6,684 nt of DNA from an uncultured archaeon A07HN63 (GTDB lineage Archaea > Halobacteriota > Halobacteria > Halobacteriales > Haloferacaceae): positions 84,153-90,836 of the forward strand of contig KI543214.1 of the NCBI GenBank assembly GCA_000496215.1, given 5' to 3'. This document shows positions 4,655 through 6,684 of this stretch, piece by piece. The notes below the pieces were generated by a model. That model made no database searches and was not told where the DNA came from. It saw nothing but the letters and a program-made list of their open reading frames with translations. Position 1 is the stretch's first letter. Each line of letters opens with the position of its first letter. Both the position numbers and the translations under genes were made by a program.

Positions 4655-6684
4655 ATGAAACTACGCGTCAAACCGCTTGACCGTCAGAACGCGGGGAAAG
4701 GGATCGCCACGCTGAGCCGTGATGCGATGAGCGACCTCGGCGTCAGCAACGGCGACTTCGTTCGAATGAAAGGCGAGGGCGACACGGCCGTCCTCCGGGT
4801 TCGCGCCAGTCGCAACCGGGATCGCGGAAGCAACGTCATCGGGATCGACGGAGAGACCCGGAAACGGATCGGAACCCGCATCGACCAGATCGTCCGCGTC
4901 AAGCGGGTCGATGTCTCGCCGGCCTCGCGAGTGGCGATTGTCCTCCCCGACGAGCTCCGGATCGAGGGTGATCTTGCCTCGTACATCCACGAAAAGCTCG
5001 CCAATCGCGGCGTGCGAGCCGGCGAGACGGTGCCGGTGACAGTTGGTTTCAACTCGCTGAACGGCAGCTCGAACCGCCGGATTCCCGTCCGGATCGTCGA
5101 CTCCGACCCCGGCGGCACCGTCGTCGTCACCGGCTCGACGACCGTCGAGATCGTCGAGCAGCCACCCGCAGACGAGGAGGAAGAGACGAGTACCGAACCG
5201 CCGGGGATCACCTACGAGGACGTGGGCGGCCTCGACGACGAACTCGATATGGTGCGGGAGATGATCGAGTTGCCGATGCGACACCCCGAACTGTTTCAGG
5301 CACTCGGGATAAAACCGCCACAAGGCGTGTTGCTGCACGGCCCTCCGGGGACCGGGAAAACACTCATCGCCAAGGCCGTCGCGACCGAGATCGACGCGAC
5401 CTTTCAGACGATCTCTGGCCCGGAGATCATGTCGCGGTTCCACGGCAAGAGCGAGGAACGGCTCCGCGAGGTCTTCGAGACGGCTGAATCAAACGATCCG
5501 GCGATCGTCTTCATCGACGAGATCGACTCGATTGCACCACAGCGTGACGACACGCAGGGCGATGTCGAGAGCCGGGTGGTTGCCCAGCTTCTCTCGCTGA
5601 TGGACGGCCTCAAGGATCGCGGTCGGATCACCGTCATCGGCACGACCAATCGCATCGATGCCGTCGACCCGGCGCTCCGCCGCGGCGGCCGGTTCGACCG
5701 CGAGATCGAGGTTGGCGCACCCGATACCCACGGTCGGGCGGAGATTCTGCGGATTCACACCCGCGAGATGCCGCTTGGCGACGGCGTCGATCTCGATCAG
5801 TACGCCGCCAGCACCCACGGGTTCGTCGGCGCGGATCTCGAAAGCCTCATTCGCGAGGCCGCGATGAACGCACTCCGTCGTGTCCGCCCGGATCTCGATC
5901 TCGAGGGCGACGAGATCGACGCCGAGACGCTGGAATCGCTGTCGGTTACCGAGGGCGATTTCCGGGCTGCCCACCGGGAGATCGAACCCAGCGCGCTCCG
6001 GGAAGTGTTCGTCGAGACGCCGGATGTAACGTGGAACGATGTTGGCGGCCTGACAGAAACAAAGGCCAGACTGCAGGAGGCCATCCAGTGGCCGCTGGAG
6101 TACCCCGAGGCGTATCGGCAGGTCGATCTCAACTCGACGAGCGGGATTCTCCTGCACGGGCCACCCGGCACCGGGAAGACCCTGCTCGCCAAGGCCGTCG
6201 CCAACGAGGCCGAATCCAACTTCATCTCGGTGAAAGGGCCGGAGCTGTTCGACAAATACGTCGGCGAGAGCGAGAAGGGGGTTCGCGAGATCTTCAGCAA
6301 GGCCCGGGAGAACGCACCGACCGTCATCTTCTTCGACGAGATCGACGCCATCGCCAGCCAGCGGGGGAGCGGTGACGACTCACAGGTCGGCGAACGCGTT
6401 GTCTCCCAGCTCCTGACAGAACTTGACGGCCTCGAACCACTGGAGGATGTGGTCGTCATCGCCGCGACCAACCGACCCGATCTCATCGACGACGCCCTGA
6501 CGCGGGCCGGACGGATCGAACAGGAGATCGAGGTTGGCGAGCCCGACGAGGAGACGCGACGCGAGATTCTCGATATTCACACCCGAACGCGGCCGCTGGC
6601 AGACGATGTCGATCTGGATGCCATCGCCGCGGCGACAGGCGGATTCGTCGGCGCCGAACTCGCCGCGCTGTGTCGCACGGCGGC
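4655..6684 (+). CDS. cdc48: Cdc48/VAT-type AAA+ ATPase, C-terminus cut by the window edge
   Basis: The frame runs 676 codons from the ATG at 4655 to the window edge; full-length relatives are about 740-760 residues. The family forms a hexamer that threads proteins through its pore to unfold them, in archaea usually feeding the proteasome. Order: N-domain (about 1-165, double-psi barrel start MKLRVKPL, then KGIATL), acidic linker (170-184, DEEEE), D1 ATPase and D2 ATPase. D1 has Walker A GPPGTGKT (229-236), Walker B FIDEID with Asp288-Glu289, pore segment SRFHG (260-264), sensor Asn332, and arginine fingers Arg346 and Arg349 in GRFDRE. D2 has Walker A GPPGTGKT (502-509), Walker B FFDEID with Asp561-Glu562, pore segment KYVG (534-537), and TNRPD (605-609). 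The D2 arginine-finger segment reads TRAGRIEQE rather than the usual LRPGRLDR or LRPGRFDR, though Arg617 and Arg620 are kept. Both sites look active. Haloarchaea often carry several paralogs; the unusual N-terminus and D2 segment suggest a secondary one. It is divergent from the thermosome gene. Confidence 0.95.
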   Translation, partial: MKLRVKPLDRQNAGKGIATLSRDAMSDLGVSNGDFVRMKGEGDTAVLRVRASRNRDRGSNVIGIDGETRKRIGTRIDQIVRVKRVDVSPASRVAIVLPDELRIEGDLASYIHEKLANRGVRAGETVPVTVGFNSLNGSSNRRIPVRIVDSDPGGTVVVTGSTTVEIVEQPPADEEEETSTEPPGITYEDVGGLDDELDMVREMIELPMRHPELFQALGIKPPQGVLLHGPPGTGKTLIAKAVATEIDATFQTISGPEIMSRFHGKSEERLREVFETAESNDPAIVFIDEIDSIAPQRDDTQGDVESRVVAQLLSLMDGLKDRGRITVIGTTNRIDAVDPALRRGGRFDREIEVGAPDTHGRAEILRIHTREMPLGDGVDLDQYAASTHGFVGADLESLIREAAMNALRRVRPDLDLEGDEIDAETLESLSVTEGDFRAAHREIEPSALREVFVETPDVTWNDVGGLTETKARLQEAIQWPLEYPEAYRQVDLNSTSGILLHGPPGTGKTLLAKAVANEAESNFISVKGPELFDKYVGESEKGVREIFSKARENAPTVIFFDEIDAIASQRGSGDDSQVGERVVSQLLTELDGLEPLEDVVVIAATNRPDLIDDALTRAGRIEQEIEVGEPDEETRREILDIHTRTRPLADDVDLDAIAAATGGFVGAELAALCRTA

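Noticed and set aside
4492..4680. Possible 62-codon gene (GTG start) in the thermosome-cdc48 intergenic region, overlapping the cdc48 start
   Set aside because: The predicted product has low-complexity Ala/Thr/Ser content without recognisable motifs, it overlaps the well-supported start of cdc48, and it begins immediately after a TATA box with no plausible leader. More likely a chance frame in GC-rich DNA.
1..6684. CRISPR array, insertion sequence, integrase site or defence-gene cluster
   Set aside because: No spaced direct repeats of 25-40 bases, no transposase-like frame, no terminal inverted repeats and no tRNA-associated attachment site were visible.

Overview
The window looks like chromosomal DNA from a halophilic archaeon (class Halobacteria). 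The DNA is GC-rich, the proteins are very acidic (Asp/Glu-rich, Lys-poor), a Tat signal with a lipobox is present, several genes have a TATA-like element about 25-28 bp before the start codon as in leaderless haloarchaeal transcripts, and the two best-recognised genes are a group II chaperonin (thermosome) subunit and a two-ring AAA+ ATPase of the Cdc48/VAT family. I cannot name the genus from sequence alone.

Layout. (1) Bases 1-113, minus strand: the N-terminal 37 codons of an FAD/NAD(P)-binding oxidoreductase. (2) Bases 165-1152, minus strand: an alpha/beta hydrolase with a Tat lipoprotein signal. It appears broken. The conserved C-terminus with the expected catalytic His is displaced into another frame near base 293, and the nucleophile elbow reads GHGAG, with Gly where Ser is expected. 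(3) Bases 1299-2528, plus strand, divergent from the hydrolase: a threonine-synthase-like fold-type II PLP protein with an N-terminal zinc ribbon. The position that normally holds the Schiff-base lysine is a tyrosine (NPTGSVYDRG). (4) Bases 2676-4376, minus strand, convergent with the PLP-like gene: a complete thermosome subunit with a Gly-Met-rich tail. (5) Bases 4655-6684, plus strand, divergent from the thermosome gene: a Cdc48-type ATPase cut by the window edge inside its D2 domain.

How they fit together. The thermosome and Cdc48 genes form a divergent protein-quality-control pair (folding chamber and unfoldase) that shares a 278-bp intergenic region. That region has a strong TATA box facing the thermosome and a distant TATA box facing cdc48, plus an 8-bp inverted repeat just before the cdc48 start. 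The left half is ordinary metabolic or accessory gene content with no obvious pathway link. There is no CRISPR array, tRNA, rRNA or insertion sequence that I can see. The observations most worth following up are the PLP-family protein without its catalytic lysine and the doubly damaged hydrolase. I do not see a clearly new multi-gene system.
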